From Planctomycetota bacterium (lineage in GTDB: Bacteria; Planctomycetota; Phycisphaerae; UBA1845; UTPLA1): a stretch of 64,000 nt of DNA. The position numbers and the translations under genes were made by a program. Each line of letters begins with the position of its first letter. Position 1 is the first letter of the stretch. Shown in pieces: positions 9,457 to 18,816 of this stretch. The stretch is from the NCBI GenBank assembly GCA_016235815.1, contig JACRIM010000058.1, positions 160,041-224,040 on the forward strand, in the 5' to 3' direction. The notes under the pieces were generated by a model, which did no database searches, was not told where the DNA came from, and worked only from the letters and a program-made list of their open reading frames with translations.

Positions 9457-11625
9457 TTACCACCCGGTCATCGTCTGCACGAACCCGGCAATGTCCCGGC
9501 CGTCCACCCAACCATCGGCATTCAAATCGGATGCCATCACGTGCCCTGCATCCGTGTCCGAACCAATCAGCACGTTGATGAACACCGCCGCATCCGGAAC
9601 GCTGTACTGACTGAACAAATCATGCGCGGGCCAATTGGTAATCGAATCGATCTCCGTATCAATGATTCCTGAAAGATCCGACATCGGCGGCAATTCCTCA
9701 ATCCCGTTCACGTTCATCATAACGATCCACTGAACACCATCATCGCGAAGTCGCATCCACGAGGAACTGCCGTTAAAGGACCCGGTGTGGGAAACCTCAT
9801 AATGTCCGAGAGCCTGCAGCGGTTGTACGAGAAACCCCGCCGCGTAGTACGCGGGATTTGTCTCAAGCTCTTCAGGTGGTCGACTCCACATCTGGTCAAT
9901 GGTGCTTCGTGCAAGCAAGGGAGATGCATCAATGTTTCGGAATGTCGCAGCAAACTTTGCGTAATCCACGGCCGAGGTCACCCATCCGCCGCTCGAATCC
10001 AGCAGAGACAAGTTCCACCCGCCATAACTGAGTGGCACCAAAGGCGCCGTGCTCTCGCCCATGACGCTGAGCACCACACGCTGATAAGCATCCACATAGG
10101 GCACTTCGCCAGCCCATTGTCGGCCCTGTTCCGAGCGGCCACGATGAATGCGTTGTATCCCAATCGGCGCCAATACGTTCGCCTTGATCCATGCGTCGTA
10201 GGGTTGCCCCGTCACCGCTTCAATGACTCGCCCCAGCATGCAATAGCCGAAATTCGAATACGCAAATACCAACCCAGGCTGGTTGTCCAGCGGCCTCGAC
10301 TTCATGAAGTCAATCACGTTGCCGGTCGTGACCGGAAGCGGAACATTCAGTTCGGCTGAAATGTTGAAATCTTGGCTCATCGGGTCAATGCCGGACACGC
10401 TCACATCCCACCCGCCGCGATGCTGCAACAAATCGCGTACGGTCACGCTGTTGATGCGCGAGTCCGTCCAGCCACTGGTGTTGAGGATCGTGTTGATCGG
10501 CTGATCGAACTGAATGGCGCCGGATTCAACCAGTTTCATGACGCCCACCGATGTCAGAGGCTTTGTAAGGCTGGCTATACGAAAGAGGCTCGTCGGCGAC
10601 GTCGTGGGCCAGTTGGTCGGGGCATTGGTGTACCCGCGGGCCAAAACAAGCCGTCCATCCTTCACCACCGCAATGCTTGCGTTCGGAACGTGCCGCTCCA
10701 CCATGAACTGGTTCATCGCCGAATCAATATTGGACATACTCGGCACCAGCGGACCTGCCATCCGCCAGATCGCCGTCTGATCGATCGCCTCCCAGGAGGC
10801 CGTGTAACGAATACCCGTCGGCGTGTCATACGACGTAATAAACGTCGGTCGATACCCTTGTGCCTGGTAGTCCTCGAACATCGCCTGAAGTTCGGGTTTG
10901 CTTACGTAATGAGAATAATCCCAGGGGGGCTGTTCCCCTTTGATCCACACGCCGCCAAACAGCGGACTGAAATCCGGTCCATAGGCGGCCGCGCTGATCA
11001 ATCGACAGCCGATCATGCGGTTATCAATAATCGCCTGGTTTAGGTCCTCTTGAAACAATCCCTGGGCGTGGCAAGATTTCCGTTGGTCCTGCACCCAGAT
11101 TGCCGAGAAGCGTACCTGACTGCCGATACCGTTCGCGGAAACCCATGTCGGGCGAAATTCATTTGCTTCCATCGCAAGGACTTCGGCCTCGTACTCCTCT
11201 TGGGTCATTCCGACGCGCTGATTCCACGCGGTGAATTCATCCTTGCCCCACACGGAAACGTACTTTGCGTTGGACGACTGGCCATAAGCGCCAACGCAAA
11301 GCGGACGACGACCCAGCGCCGCCTGACTGGTCGACCAAGACTGGTATTGGCTGAGCGAGAGATTCGAGGTCGCGGCCCAGTCCGTGTCAAAATTCTGGCG
11401 CCAAACCACCTGAAAGAGCACAGGCCCTGTCCCACCGTTTACGCCAACCTGGTGTACCGTCACGCTGACGGGTTGATAGCCCGACAATCGACGCTCACCG
11501 ATCACGGTGGTGAATTCAGACGCATCCAAATCGAGGTCGATCGGAAACTCTTGCCCAAACGCAGCGCGCGGATCAAGCGATGTCGCCAGTAGTACGAAAA
11601 GTGTCGCAAATAGGCGCTTGATCAT
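9457..11625 (-). CDS. Secreted BTRD1-repeat serine hydrolase (class C beta-lactamase fold), motifs intact
   Basis: 722 residues; paralogue of the downstream gene with the same order: signal peptide ('LLATSLDPRAAFGQE'), four BTRD1-type repeats ('GYQPVSVTVHQ', 'GRRPLCVGAYG', 'EFRPTWVSANG', 'GYRPTFITSYD'), a serine hydrolase domain and a dockerin-like end ('DLNADGWVDGRDIAGFV'). Here the catalytic set is complete: SLTK near residue 352, YSN in 'AYSNFGYCMLG', and HTG in 'SHTGSFNG'. Related architectures include fungal polyglycine hydrolases and bacterial esterases, so a peptidase or esterase acting outside the cytoplasm is likelier than antibiotic resistance; this is inference. The gap to its paralogue is 127 bases with no terminator that I can see. 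Confidence 0.87.
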   Translation of the reverse strand: MIKRLFATLFVLLATSLDPRAAFGQEFPIDLDLDASEFTTVIGERRLSGYQPVSVTVHQVGVNGGTGPVLFQVVWRQNFDTDWAATSNLSLSQYQSWSTSQAALGRRPLCVGAYGQSSNAKYVSVWGKDEFTAWNQRVGMTQEEYEAEVLAMEANEFRPTWVSANGIGSQVRFSAIWVQDQRKSCHAQGLFQEDLNQAIIDNRMIGCRLISAAAYGPDFSPLFGGVWIKGEQPPWDYSHYVSKPELQAMFEDYQAQGYRPTFITSYDTPTGIRYTASWEAIDQTAIWRMAGPLVPSMSNIDSAMNQFMVERHVPNASIAVVKDGRLVLARGYTNAPTNWPTTSPTSLFRIASLTKPLTSVGVMKLVESGAIQFDQPINTILNTSGWTDSRINSVTVRDLLQHRGGWDVSVSGIDPMSQDFNISAELNVPLPVTTGNVIDFMKSRPLDNQPGLVFAYSNFGYCMLGRVIEAVTGQPYDAWIKANVLAPIGIQRIHRGRSEQGRQWAGEVPYVDAYQRVVLSVMGESTAPLVPLSYGGWNLSLLDSSGGWVTSAVDYAKFAATFRNIDASPLLARSTIDQMWSRPPEELETNPAYYAAGFLVQPLQALGHYEVSHTGSFNGSSSWMRLRDDGVQWIVMMNVNGIEELPPMSDLSGIIDTEIDSITNWPAHDLFSQYSVPDAAVFINVLIGSDTDAGHVMASDLNADGWVDGRDIAGFVQTMTGW

Positions 11626-11843
11626 TTTTGCTACAGTTGCCGAAAAGGATACGCCGTGACGACCCGTCGATCGCCGTCTTAGCCGTCGTATTAACCTGAT
11701 GGGAGGTTCCCGCTCCGTAGGTTACCCCTATTCTATCGTCGAACCGAACGTCCGCCAAGCCGATGAACATGGTTTTCTGGTTGATTTCTCACGAAAAAGA
11801 CTGTGTGGACAGATACGGAGTGGTGTGTAACGAACCACACACC

Positions 11844-11872
11844 TTGACGCTTTCGGGAGACGCTTCTATCTT
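11844..11872 (+). promoter_or_regulatory. Sigma70-type promoter of gap
   Basis: TTGACG at 11844-11849 and TATCTT at 11867-11872 are separated by exactly 17 bases. This fits a housekeeping promoter with a transcription start near 11879 and a leader of about 27 bases that includes the AAGGAGA ribosome site before the ATG at 11906. Confidence 0.6.
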
Positions 11873-11905
11873 GCCGAGTCCCAGTAAATCCAAGGAGAAA
11901 CCCAC

Positions 11906-12964
11906 ATGGCGGCTGTTAAAATCGGTATCAACGGATTCGGACGAATCGGACGAATGGTCGCGCGGGCGATGGCCATGCGACCCAGTGAATTTGAGATCGT
12001 CGCTATTAACGACGTCGGCCCTCCGGCGAAAATTCATGCCCATCTTTTCAAATATGACTCCGCCCACGGCCAGTTTCCGGGCGAGGTCTCCTGCACCGAT
12101 AACGCCCTGATTATCAACGGCAAGACCATCCGCGTCTGCGGCGAAAAGGACCCGACCAAGCTTCCGTGGAAAGAGCTCGGAGCCACCGTCGCCATCGAAT
12201 CCACCGGCGTTTTCACCGCTAAGCGCGATGCCGCCAAGGGTAAGGCCGGCTACGACGACCACATCACCGCCGGCGCGCGCAAGGTCATCCTCTCTGCCCC
12301 GTCGAAAGACGCGATCGACGCGACAGTTGTCATCGGTGTCAACGACGACACGCTTAAGAAAGAACACACCTTTGTAAGCAACGGCAGTTGCACGACCAAC
12401 TGTCTCGCGCCGCTAGTCAAAGTCATGGCGGATAATCCGCAGGTCTTTGGCGAGAACATCGCCGGCACCATGACCACGATCCACGCCTATACGAACGACC
12501 AGCGCATCCTCGACCAGGTCCACGGCGACGATCTCTATCGCGCCCGCGCCGCCGCGATGAATATCATCCCCAGCAGCACCGGCGCCGCCAAGGCCATCGG
12601 CCTCGTCGTCCCTAAGAAGACCATCCAACTCGACGGCCTCGCACTCCGCGTCCCCGTCATGGACGGCAGCATCGTCGACCTCACCGTCGCATTGGAGAAG
12701 GAAGTCGATGTCGCAACGGTTAACGCCCTCTTCAAAAAAGCCGCCGAGTCCGGGCCGCTCAAGGGCATCCTGCAGTACAGCGAAGAGCCGCTCGTCTCCA
12801 GCGACATCATCAACAACCCGCACAGCTCCATCTTCGCCGCACCTCAGACCATGGTCGTCCCCAAGGGCAAGGGCAAAGTCCTCAAGCTGCTGAGCTGGTA
12901 CGACAACGAGTGGGGCTTCTCCAACCGCGTCTGCGACCTGGCCGTCCGCCTCGCACAAATGTAG
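11906..12964 (+). CDS. gap: Glyceraldehyde-3-phosphate dehydrogenase, type I
   Basis: Glycolytic enzyme that oxidises glyceraldehyde 3-phosphate to 1,3-bisphosphoglycerate with NAD. The N-terminus has the Rossmann motif 'INGFGRIGRMVARA', the active site is 'SNGSCTTNCLAP' with the catalytic Cys, followed by 'TTIHAYTNDQ' and the C-terminal 'SWYDNEWGFSNRV'. At 352 residues it is somewhat longer than the common 330-340. The ribosome site AAGGAGA lies about 10 bases before the ATG, and a clear sigma70-like promoter lies just upstream. It appears monocistronic, since the next gene is convergent. Confidence 0.97.
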   Translation: MAAVKIGINGFGRIGRMVARAMAMRPSEFEIVAINDVGPPAKIHAHLFKYDSAHGQFPGEVSCTDNALIINGKTIRVCGEKDPTKLPWKELGATVAIESTGVFTAKRDAAKGKAGYDDHITAGARKVILSAPSKDAIDATVVIGVNDDTLKKEHTFVSNGSCTTNCLAPLVKVMADNPQVFGENIAGTMTTIHAYTNDQRILDQVHGDDLYRARAAAMNIIPSSTGAAKAIGLVVPKKTIQLDGLALRVPVMDGSIVDLTVALEKEVDVATVNALFKKAAESGPLKGILQYSEEPLVSSDIINNPHSSIFAAPQTMVVPKGKGKVLKLLSWYDNEWGFSNRVCDLAVRLAQM

Positions 12965-13079
12965 TCCCTTAGGGGCGAAAGCCAATAGCCCAGGACGCCA
13001 GTCCAGGTTTGTGGGGCAAGAAAAATCGGAGCACTGACGGGCCGATAGTGCCTTCCGCCACCGCCACGCCCAATCACCA

Positions 13080-14747
13080 TTACCCCCACGCCTCCCGCAA
13101 CCGACCACACCGCAATAACTTCGCAGAGTATTCCGCCTCGCGCACACCACCCTTCGCGCGCACAACCTCGCCTACCTTGCGCCTCTCCTTGTTCGTCCAC
13201 CGCTCTATCCCATCCACCATCGCCACCAATACCGCCAACGACCGAACCCCCTGCGCACTTCCCATGCGCATTCCAGCCATCCGCTCAACCCGCCGCACCG
13301 CCCACGCCTCCGCCGCCTCCCGATCCCCTGCAAACCGCTGACCGATCCACGTCGTCGCCGCAAGACTGATCCGCTTCAAGTCCGGCGTATCCGTAACGCC
13401 CTCTTCCAAATCAATCGCGATGTGCGCCCGCGCCAATCGTCGCAACACCGTCGCCGAACTCCGATACGCCCGATTCGCGCCGATCTTCGCCCACTCGTCC
13501 GCCGCGAGTTTCGCCAGTTTCGCCTCCAACGGCCGAAACCCGAGTCGATAGTAAAACCAGAACGCCCCCGACTTGATCGCCTCCGGGTTCCCTTCGCCGA
13601 ATTGATACGGATCAACTGTAAACCGCCTCGACTTGAACACCTGCCGATACACCCGCATCACCTGCGCAAAACCATACGCCGATTCGCCGCCGCGAAAGCT
13701 GTCGAAGATGTTCACTCCGATCTCACACCGATCAAAAAACACCCACCCGCCGCCATAGCCCAGCGGTATCCCATTCTTCGCCAGCAGGAATCCGTAGAAA
13801 CTCTCAATCGGCAGCCGGCGTTCCGGAGACATTCCATACATCACCACCTCAAACCCGCGCTCCAGCCGCCACCGCCGCACCTCCGCCATCTGCGTGTAGG
13901 TCGCCGCGTCCGTCTCACGCTGCCGCACCGCCAACGCCGTACGCACCACTTCCATCAACCGCTTCGCCTCTGCCGCTGACACGCGATCTTCCCCCGGCAC
14001 CGGCCGCATGACCTCCTCCTGAATTGCTCCCAGCTTTCGAATGCCATCTACATGACAAAACGCCCGCGCCCCCGGCAACCGTCCCAGCGTGCGCGATGCC
14101 TTCGCCCCAACGCGCCACACGACCGGCAGCTCCAGCGAGTCAAACACGCGATCAAGTAGCGGCCCTTTTACTCCTGTCCGCTGAAAGCGCGACACAATCC
14201 ACGCCAAATCCGATCCGCGAAACCGCCCCCGCGCCTTTCGCACCCACTCCCGCGTCGTCAGGTGATCTGCCATCAATCCATCGCCCTCGACGCGCGAGGC
14301 CAGCATCGGCAGCACTTCCTCAAAATCGTCGCCGAGCGATCCATCCTCCCAATCAAACTCCAACTCACGCGGGAATCGTTCCACCATCCACGCCAGCAGA
14401 TCGAGCGAGTAGTGACACGTCACCCGCGACCCGGCGATCCCCGAATTCTCCAGCCGCCGATCCGCGGTCTTGCTCGCCCGTGTCAGTCGCCGTACTTCCG
14501 CCGCAATGCGTCGATGCCCCTTCTGACTCAGCCCCCACACCTCCTGATCATCCGGATACGCCGCCAGGAAAAGCAGCGCCTCGTGATACTCCCTTATCAA
14601 CACGGCATCGCCCAACCCCCGCCTCATCAGTTGCCGCAACACGCGCTTCTTTCGCGCCGTCCCACTGCGCGAATAATCCGTCCGCAGCGACCGCAGCACT
14701 TCCAAGTCACTCCGACTCAATTCCACCGTGCTATTCCGCGTCGCCAT
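13080..14747 (-). CDS. Conserved-looking protein of unknown function with a GNAT-like C-terminal motif
   Basis: 555 residues, cytoplasmic, rich in Arg and Glu, without signal peptide or membrane segment. I do not recognise a named family. The stretch around residues 325-420 ('GFEVVMYGMSPERRLPIESF' ... 'PYQFGEGNPEAIKSGAFWFY' 'YRLGFRPLE') has the strand-then-'F-Y-x-LGF-P' shape of acyltransferases of the GNAT type. The N-terminal 150 residues look helical. It stands alone, convergent with gap and divergent from the ABC transporter genes. A GNAT-fold transferase is a suggestion from a short motif only; a structure prediction would settle it. Confidence 0.65.
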   Translation of the reverse strand: MATRNSTVELSRSDLEVLRSLRTDYSRSGTARKKRVLRQLMRRGLGDAVLIREYHEALLFLAAYPDDQEVWGLSQKGHRRIAAEVRRLTRASKTADRRLENSGIAGSRVTCHYSLDLLAWMVERFPRELEFDWEDGSLGDDFEEVLPMLASRVEGDGLMADHLTTREWVRKARGRFRGSDLAWIVSRFQRTGVKGPLLDRVFDSLELPVVWRVGAKASRTLGRLPGARAFCHVDGIRKLGAIQEEVMRPVPGEDRVSAAEAKRLMEVVRTALAVRQRETDAATYTQMAEVRRWRLERGFEVVMYGMSPERRLPIESFYGFLLAKNGIPLGYGGGWVFFDRCEIGVNIFDSFRGGESAYGFAQVMRVYRQVFKSRRFTVDPYQFGEGNPEAIKSGAFWFYYRLGFRPLEAKLAKLAADEWAKIGANRAYRSSATVLRRLARAHIAIDLEEGVTDTPDLKRISLAATTWIGQRFAGDREAAEAWAVRRVERMAGMRMGSAQGVRSLAVLVAMVDGIERWTNKERRKVGEVVRAKGGVREAEYSAKLLRCGRLREAWG

Positions 14748-14917
14748 GATCCCGCCAGTCTAACCACGCACTCGCCGGATACAACGCGCTCCGACGCCCT
14801 CTCACACAATCTCAATTCGTGACCGACCATGACCAATTAATGTGCCGCAAAAAATATTCCCCGCGCCGGCGTTTTCCCGTTCCACTGCCCGCCAAACATC
14901 GTATTATTTCGCACCTG

Positions 14918-16447
14918 ATGAAACGCCGAGTCCACCATCTCCCCTATTGCCTTGCGCTCGCGATCCTCGCGCCCATCGCGGCCCCGCTTCGCGCCGATAC
15001 CCTCGACACCATCCGCCAGCGAGGCGTCCTCATCTGGGGCGGCGATCAGGAGGGCGGCGGGCCTTACATCTATCCCGACCCCGCCGACCCCAGCCGCGTC
15101 ATCGGCTTTGAAGTCGATCTCGCCGCGCTCTTCGCCGCCGAACTCGGCGTTAGACCCCAGTTCCAACAGGCCGACTGGAACACCCTCCCCGAACTGCTTC
15201 GCTCCGGCACCATCGACGTCATCATGAATGGCTACGAGTGGACACCCGAGCGCGCCGGCCGAATGCTGGCCTCGCGCCCCTACTACCTCTACGAAATGCA
15301 GCTCCTCGCCAAGGCCGACGACAGCACGATCAACGACTGGCCCGACCTTGAGCGCAAGCCGCACGGCCGCACGCCGCAAATTTCCGTCCTGCGCGGCACC
15401 GCCGCCGCCACTTACATCCGCACCCGTTTTGCAGACCGAGTCGAACTCGTCGAATACGACGGCACCACCGACGCCATGGCCCAAGTCCGCAACGGCCTCC
15501 ATGAAGCGACTCTGACCGACTGGGTCGCCGCCATCTACTACCGAGATCACCCATCCGGCCGCGGCCTCAAGTTCGTCGGGCAGCCCGTCGAGCCTGGTTT
15601 CTACGTCCTCTTCGCGCGCCAGGAAGACGCGCGCCTCGTCGCCGCCCTCAACACCACCATTGAAAAATCCTTCCGCGACGGCCGCCTCAAGGCGATTTAC
15701 GACAAGTACCACATCTGGAACGCGACTCAGGAAAAGCTGCTCGACGCGAAACCCGGCGCCGCCTCAACCGTGCGCCCCAGCATCGCCGACATCATCACCA
15801 CCTACGGCCCCGTCATGCTCAAGGCCGCCGGGATGACAGTCCTCCTCTCCGTCTCCTCCATGCCTATCGCCATCATCGTCGGCCTCTTCGTCGCGCTCGG
15901 CCGCTTGTACGGCCCCGGACCCGTTCGCTTCGCCCTCGCGGCATACGTCGAAGTCCTCCGCGGCACGCCCGTCATGCTGCAGCTTTACGTCCTCTACTTC
16001 CTCCTCCCCGAAATCTCCCCCATTGCCCTCAGCCCGCTCGTCGCCGCCATCGCCGGCCTCGCCATCAACTACTCCGCATACGAAGCCGAAATCTACCGCG
16101 CCGGTCTGCAGGCCATCCCGCGCGGACAAATGGAGGCCGCCCTCGCCCTCGGCATGTCCCGCCCCACCGCCCTGCGCCGCATCATCGTGCCGCAGGCCGT
16201 ACGCATCGTCATCCCGCCGGTCACCAATGATTTCATCGCACTCTTCAAAGACACCTCCGTCTGCTCCGTCATCACCATCACCGAGCTGACCAAGCAATAC
16301 AACGTCATGGCCAACAGCACCGGCGCCATCCTGCCCCTCGCCCTCATGACCGCCCTGCTCTACATGGCCATGAGCTACCCGCTCTCCATCGTCACTCGCC
16401 GACTCGAATCGAAGATGAGCGGCGCGGCCCACGGAGGCCACGCATGA
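14918..16447 (+). CDS. Amino-acid ABC transporter: substrate-binding domain fused to permease
   Basis: 509 residues joining two proteins that are usually separate. I chose ATG 14918, which starts a signal peptide ('LPYCLALAILAPIAAPLRAD'); the frame also runs back to a GTG at 14819. Residues ~25-275 are a family 3 binding protein ('TIRQRGVLIWGGDQ', 'RSGTIDVIMNGYEWTPERA', 'VRNGLHEATLTD'). Residues ~285-500 are a His/Glu/Gln-type permease with the ATPase contact loop 'GQMEAALALGMSRPTALRR' and several membrane helices. The fusion resembles GlnP-type transporters, where the receptor is tethered at the membrane. It overlaps the ATPase gene by 4 bases (ATGA). The substrate is a polar amino acid by family. 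Confidence 0.9.
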   Translation: MKRRVHHLPYCLALAILAPIAAPLRADTLDTIRQRGVLIWGGDQEGGGPYIYPDPADPSRVIGFEVDLAALFAAELGVRPQFQQADWNTLPELLRSGTIDVIMNGYEWTPERAGRMLASRPYYLYEMQLLAKADDSTINDWPDLERKPHGRTPQISVLRGTAAATYIRTRFADRVELVEYDGTTDAMAQVRNGLHEATLTDWVAAIYYRDHPSGRGLKFVGQPVEPGFYVLFARQEDARLVAALNTTIEKSFRDGRLKAIYDKYHIWNATQEKLLDAKPGAASTVRPSIADIITTYGPVMLKAAGMTVLLSVSSMPIAIIVGLFVALGRLYGPGPVRFALAAYVEVLRGTPVMLQLYVLYFLLPEISPIALSPLVAAIAGLAINYSAYEAEIYRAGLQAIPRGQMEAALALGMSRPTALRRIIVPQAVRIVIPPVTNDFIALFKDTSVCSVITITELTKQYNVMANSTGAILPLALMTALLYMAMSYPLSIVTRRLESKMSGAAHGGHA

Positions 16448-17187
16448 TCCAGATCGACTCCCTCACCAAGCGCTTCGGCCCGCGCCACATCCTTCGCGGC
16501 GTCTCCATGCAGGTCGCCAAGGGCGAAGTCGCGGTGCTCATCGGCGGTTCCGGCGGCGGCAAGAGCACGCTCCTGCGCTGCATCAACGGCCTCGAAACCT
16601 TCGACGCAGGCACGCTCCGCGTCGACGGCGTCACCATCTCCCCCGGCGCGCATCACCACGCCGCGCACGCGACGCTCCAATCCCTCCGCCTTCGCGTCGG
16701 CATGGTCTTTCAACAATTCAATCTGTTCCCGCACATGTCCGTGCTGCAAAACGTAATGTGCGGCCCGCTCTATGTCCGCCGCGAATCACGCGACACCGCC
16801 GAACCGCGCGCCCGCGCCCTGCTCACGCGCGTCGGCCTCGCCGACAAGATCGACGCCCGCCCCACGACCCTCTCCGGCGGCCAACAACAGCGCGTCGCCA
16901 TCGCCCGCACCCTCGCGAATCAGCCTGACGTCATCCTCTTCGACGAACCCACCAGCGCCCTCGACCCCAAGATGACCGCCGAGGTCCTCGCAGTCATGGC
17001 CGACCTCGCCGCCGACGGCCAGACCATGATCGTCGTCAGCCACGCAATGGGCTTCGTTCGCAAAAGCGCCCACCGCGTCCACGTCCTCGCCGACGGCCAG
17101 ATCGTGGAGTCCGGGCCGCCCGCGCAGATCTTCGACGCCCCCACGCAACCAGTCACGCGGGACTTTCTTCGAGATGCAATGAATTGA
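16444..17187 (+). CDS. Amino-acid ABC transporter ATP-binding protein (GlnQ type)
   Basis: 247-residue nucleotide-binding subunit driving the fused binding-protein/permease encoded just upstream. All motifs are present: Walker A 'GGSGGGKST', Q-loop '[11 protein letters not shown]', signature '[15 protein letters not shown]', Walker B '[12 protein letters not shown]' and the switch His in 'VVSHAMGF'. 'FNLFPHM' is typical of polar amino-acid importers. The ATGA overlap with the permease gene implies translational coupling, so two genes make the whole importer. Convergent with the PEP-CTERM gene downstream. Confidence 0.95.
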   Translation: MIQIDSLTKRFGPRHILRGVSMQVAKGEVAVLIGGSGGGKSTLLRCINGLETFDAGTLRVDGVTISPGAHHHAAHATLQSLRLRVGMVFQQFNLFPHMSVLQNVMCGPLYVRRESRDTAEPRARALLTRVGLADKIDARPTTLSGGQQQRVAIARTLANQPDVILFDEPTSALDPKMTAEVLAVMADLAADGQTMIVVSHAMGFVRKSAHRVHVLADGQIVESGPPAQIFDAPTQPVTRDFLRDAMN

Positions 17188-17218
17188 AGTTCACCAGAAC
17201 GCAGCAATCCGACGCGAA

Positions 17219-18604
17219 TTACCGCGCCGACTTCCGACGCCGGGAAAAACCAAACACCGCCGCACCAATCAACGTCAGTGTCGCAGGCTCGGGCACGTTC
17301 AGTTTCAGGAAGCCGTCGCCGAGATTCGTCCCCGCGCCGTCCTTCAGCGTCACCAGCATGTAGACCTCGCCCGAGTCGGTGAGATGCACGTCATTCGGCT
17401 GAATGGATCGGAGAAACACGTTGTCATCGAACAATCCGTTAGCGTTGAGGTCGATTGGATCGCTCTCGCGCAGCAGAACGGTTGAGCCGTTATAGACAAG
17501 CACTTCGTCCAGGCTCGGATCGGCATTGTTCGTCGAGCCGGCCAGCAGCCAATTACCGGCATGGTCACCGGTGAATGCCAGAAAGCTCACGCCCCACGCC
17601 TCCGCTCCGGCGAACACATCGCCCGTCTTGGCCATCAGCGTCCCGTTTCGAACCGCCCAGTCGTTGTCGGCCGGGTCGTCGCCGCGGGCATACCAGTCGG
17701 CGTTGTCCAGCATTCGGCCAAAGAAGACGTCGGCCATCAGAGGCGTTCCCGCACCCGCGACCTGATTGTTTTCCCGCATGACGACGACATCATCGACGAC
17801 AAAGATCCCGTCTTTGGTCGTGTCCGCGATTTCCGTGTCGCCCTCGGCGAACCAGTGCAAGCCATCCGGGGTGCCGCCCGCCCCTTCGAGAACGAAATTA
17901 TCCCACACTTCGCCGGCGATGGTGGAAACGCCGGACTGCTTGAACGATGTGTTTCCCCGGAACATGGCCGGATAGCGCGAACTGTGCATGTTGGTAATCG
18001 GCGTGTTGACAAACGATGCCACTCCACTGTTCAGCAATTGAACGGAGTTCATCGAATTGCCGAATCGCTCGTCGCCCGACGGCGCGCCAAAATCAATCAA
18101 TCCCAGCGCCGGGTCATCCTGCTGCAGAATGACGGTATGCACGCCACCGACAACGCGGATAATCTTCTCCGCACGCGTCGAGACTCCGCCCTTGGCGCGG
18201 CAACTGAAGCCGATATTCCCCGCGCTATCCCAGGATGCCGGAATCGGCGTATCGAAAAAGTCATACTGCTCGCCCGCGACACCGCCCAAGAGCGGCTGGC
18301 CATCCTGCGCAAACGCCGATCCAACGCCGCCGCCGCCCTTGACCAGAATGGAGTCGAGGGTCGTCGCCTGCGTCGTGCGACCCTTGAGCATCCACTCACC
18401 GCCATCATGTCGCATGGAAAGGTCTTCGAGCGCCAGCCAGTTCGTCACCACCGGGTTCCCGGCTGCATCCTTTGCACCGGGCACAACGCCCGTCGGGCTT
18501 GCCGCGACCTCGGAATAGATCACCTCCGGGCCGACCGCCAGCGCCAGCGACGGTACGACAACAACTCCAAGAATGAAAACACGAGAAATGATTCTTAGTG
18601 ACAT
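17219..18604 (-). CDS. Secreted PEP-CTERM protein of unknown function
   Basis: 461 residues from ATG 18604, preceded by a strong AGGAGGG ribosome site; the frame runs back to 18703 without merit. A signal peptide ends near 'PSLALAVGPE'. The body is beta-rich and repetitive, with phrases such as 'VLVYNGSTVLLRESDPIDLN' and 'DGIFVVDDVVVMRENNQVAG'. It ends in a PEP-CTERM sorting tail: 'NVPEPATLTLIGAAVFGF' followed by 'SRRRKSAR', recognised by an exosortase in bacteria that make extracellular polysaccharide. No exosortase gene is in the window. The function of the body is unknown. Confidence 0.85.
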   Translation of the reverse strand: MSLRIISRVFILGVVVVPSLALAVGPEVIYSEVAASPTGVVPGAKDAAGNPVVTNWLALEDLSMRHDGGEWMLKGRTTQATTLDSILVKGGGGVGSAFAQDGQPLLGGVAGEQYDFFDTPIPASWDSAGNIGFSCRAKGGVSTRAEKIIRVVGGVHTVILQQDDPALGLIDFGAPSGDERFGNSMNSVQLLNSGVASFVNTPITNMHSSRYPAMFRGNTSFKQSGVSTIAGEVWDNFVLEGAGGTPDGLHWFAEGDTEIADTTKDGIFVVDDVVVMRENNQVAGAGTPLMADVFFGRMLDNADWYARGDDPADNDWAVRNGTLMAKTGDVFAGAEAWGVSFLAFTGDHAGNWLLAGSTNNADPSLDEVLVYNGSTVLLRESDPIDLNANGLFDDNVFLRSIQPNDVHLTDSGEVYMLVTLKDGAGTNLGDGFLKLNVPEPATLTLIGAAVFGFSRRRKSAR

Positions 18605-18816
18605 GAAATGCCCTCCTGGTTCACCATGATCCGCGCCACACCGAGACGACTCGCGCCTCGGGTTCCCCGAACCTGCCCGGCTCACCATCCAAACGTAATC
18701 CACAGTCTATCAATAGCCGACCCCGATTACAAGGATTTCACAGGTCGCCGGCCACAGATTCTTGCCCGTTTCAATCCCCCCCGTTTCAATGCCCGCCGAC
18801 GCAGGAGATACCCGCC

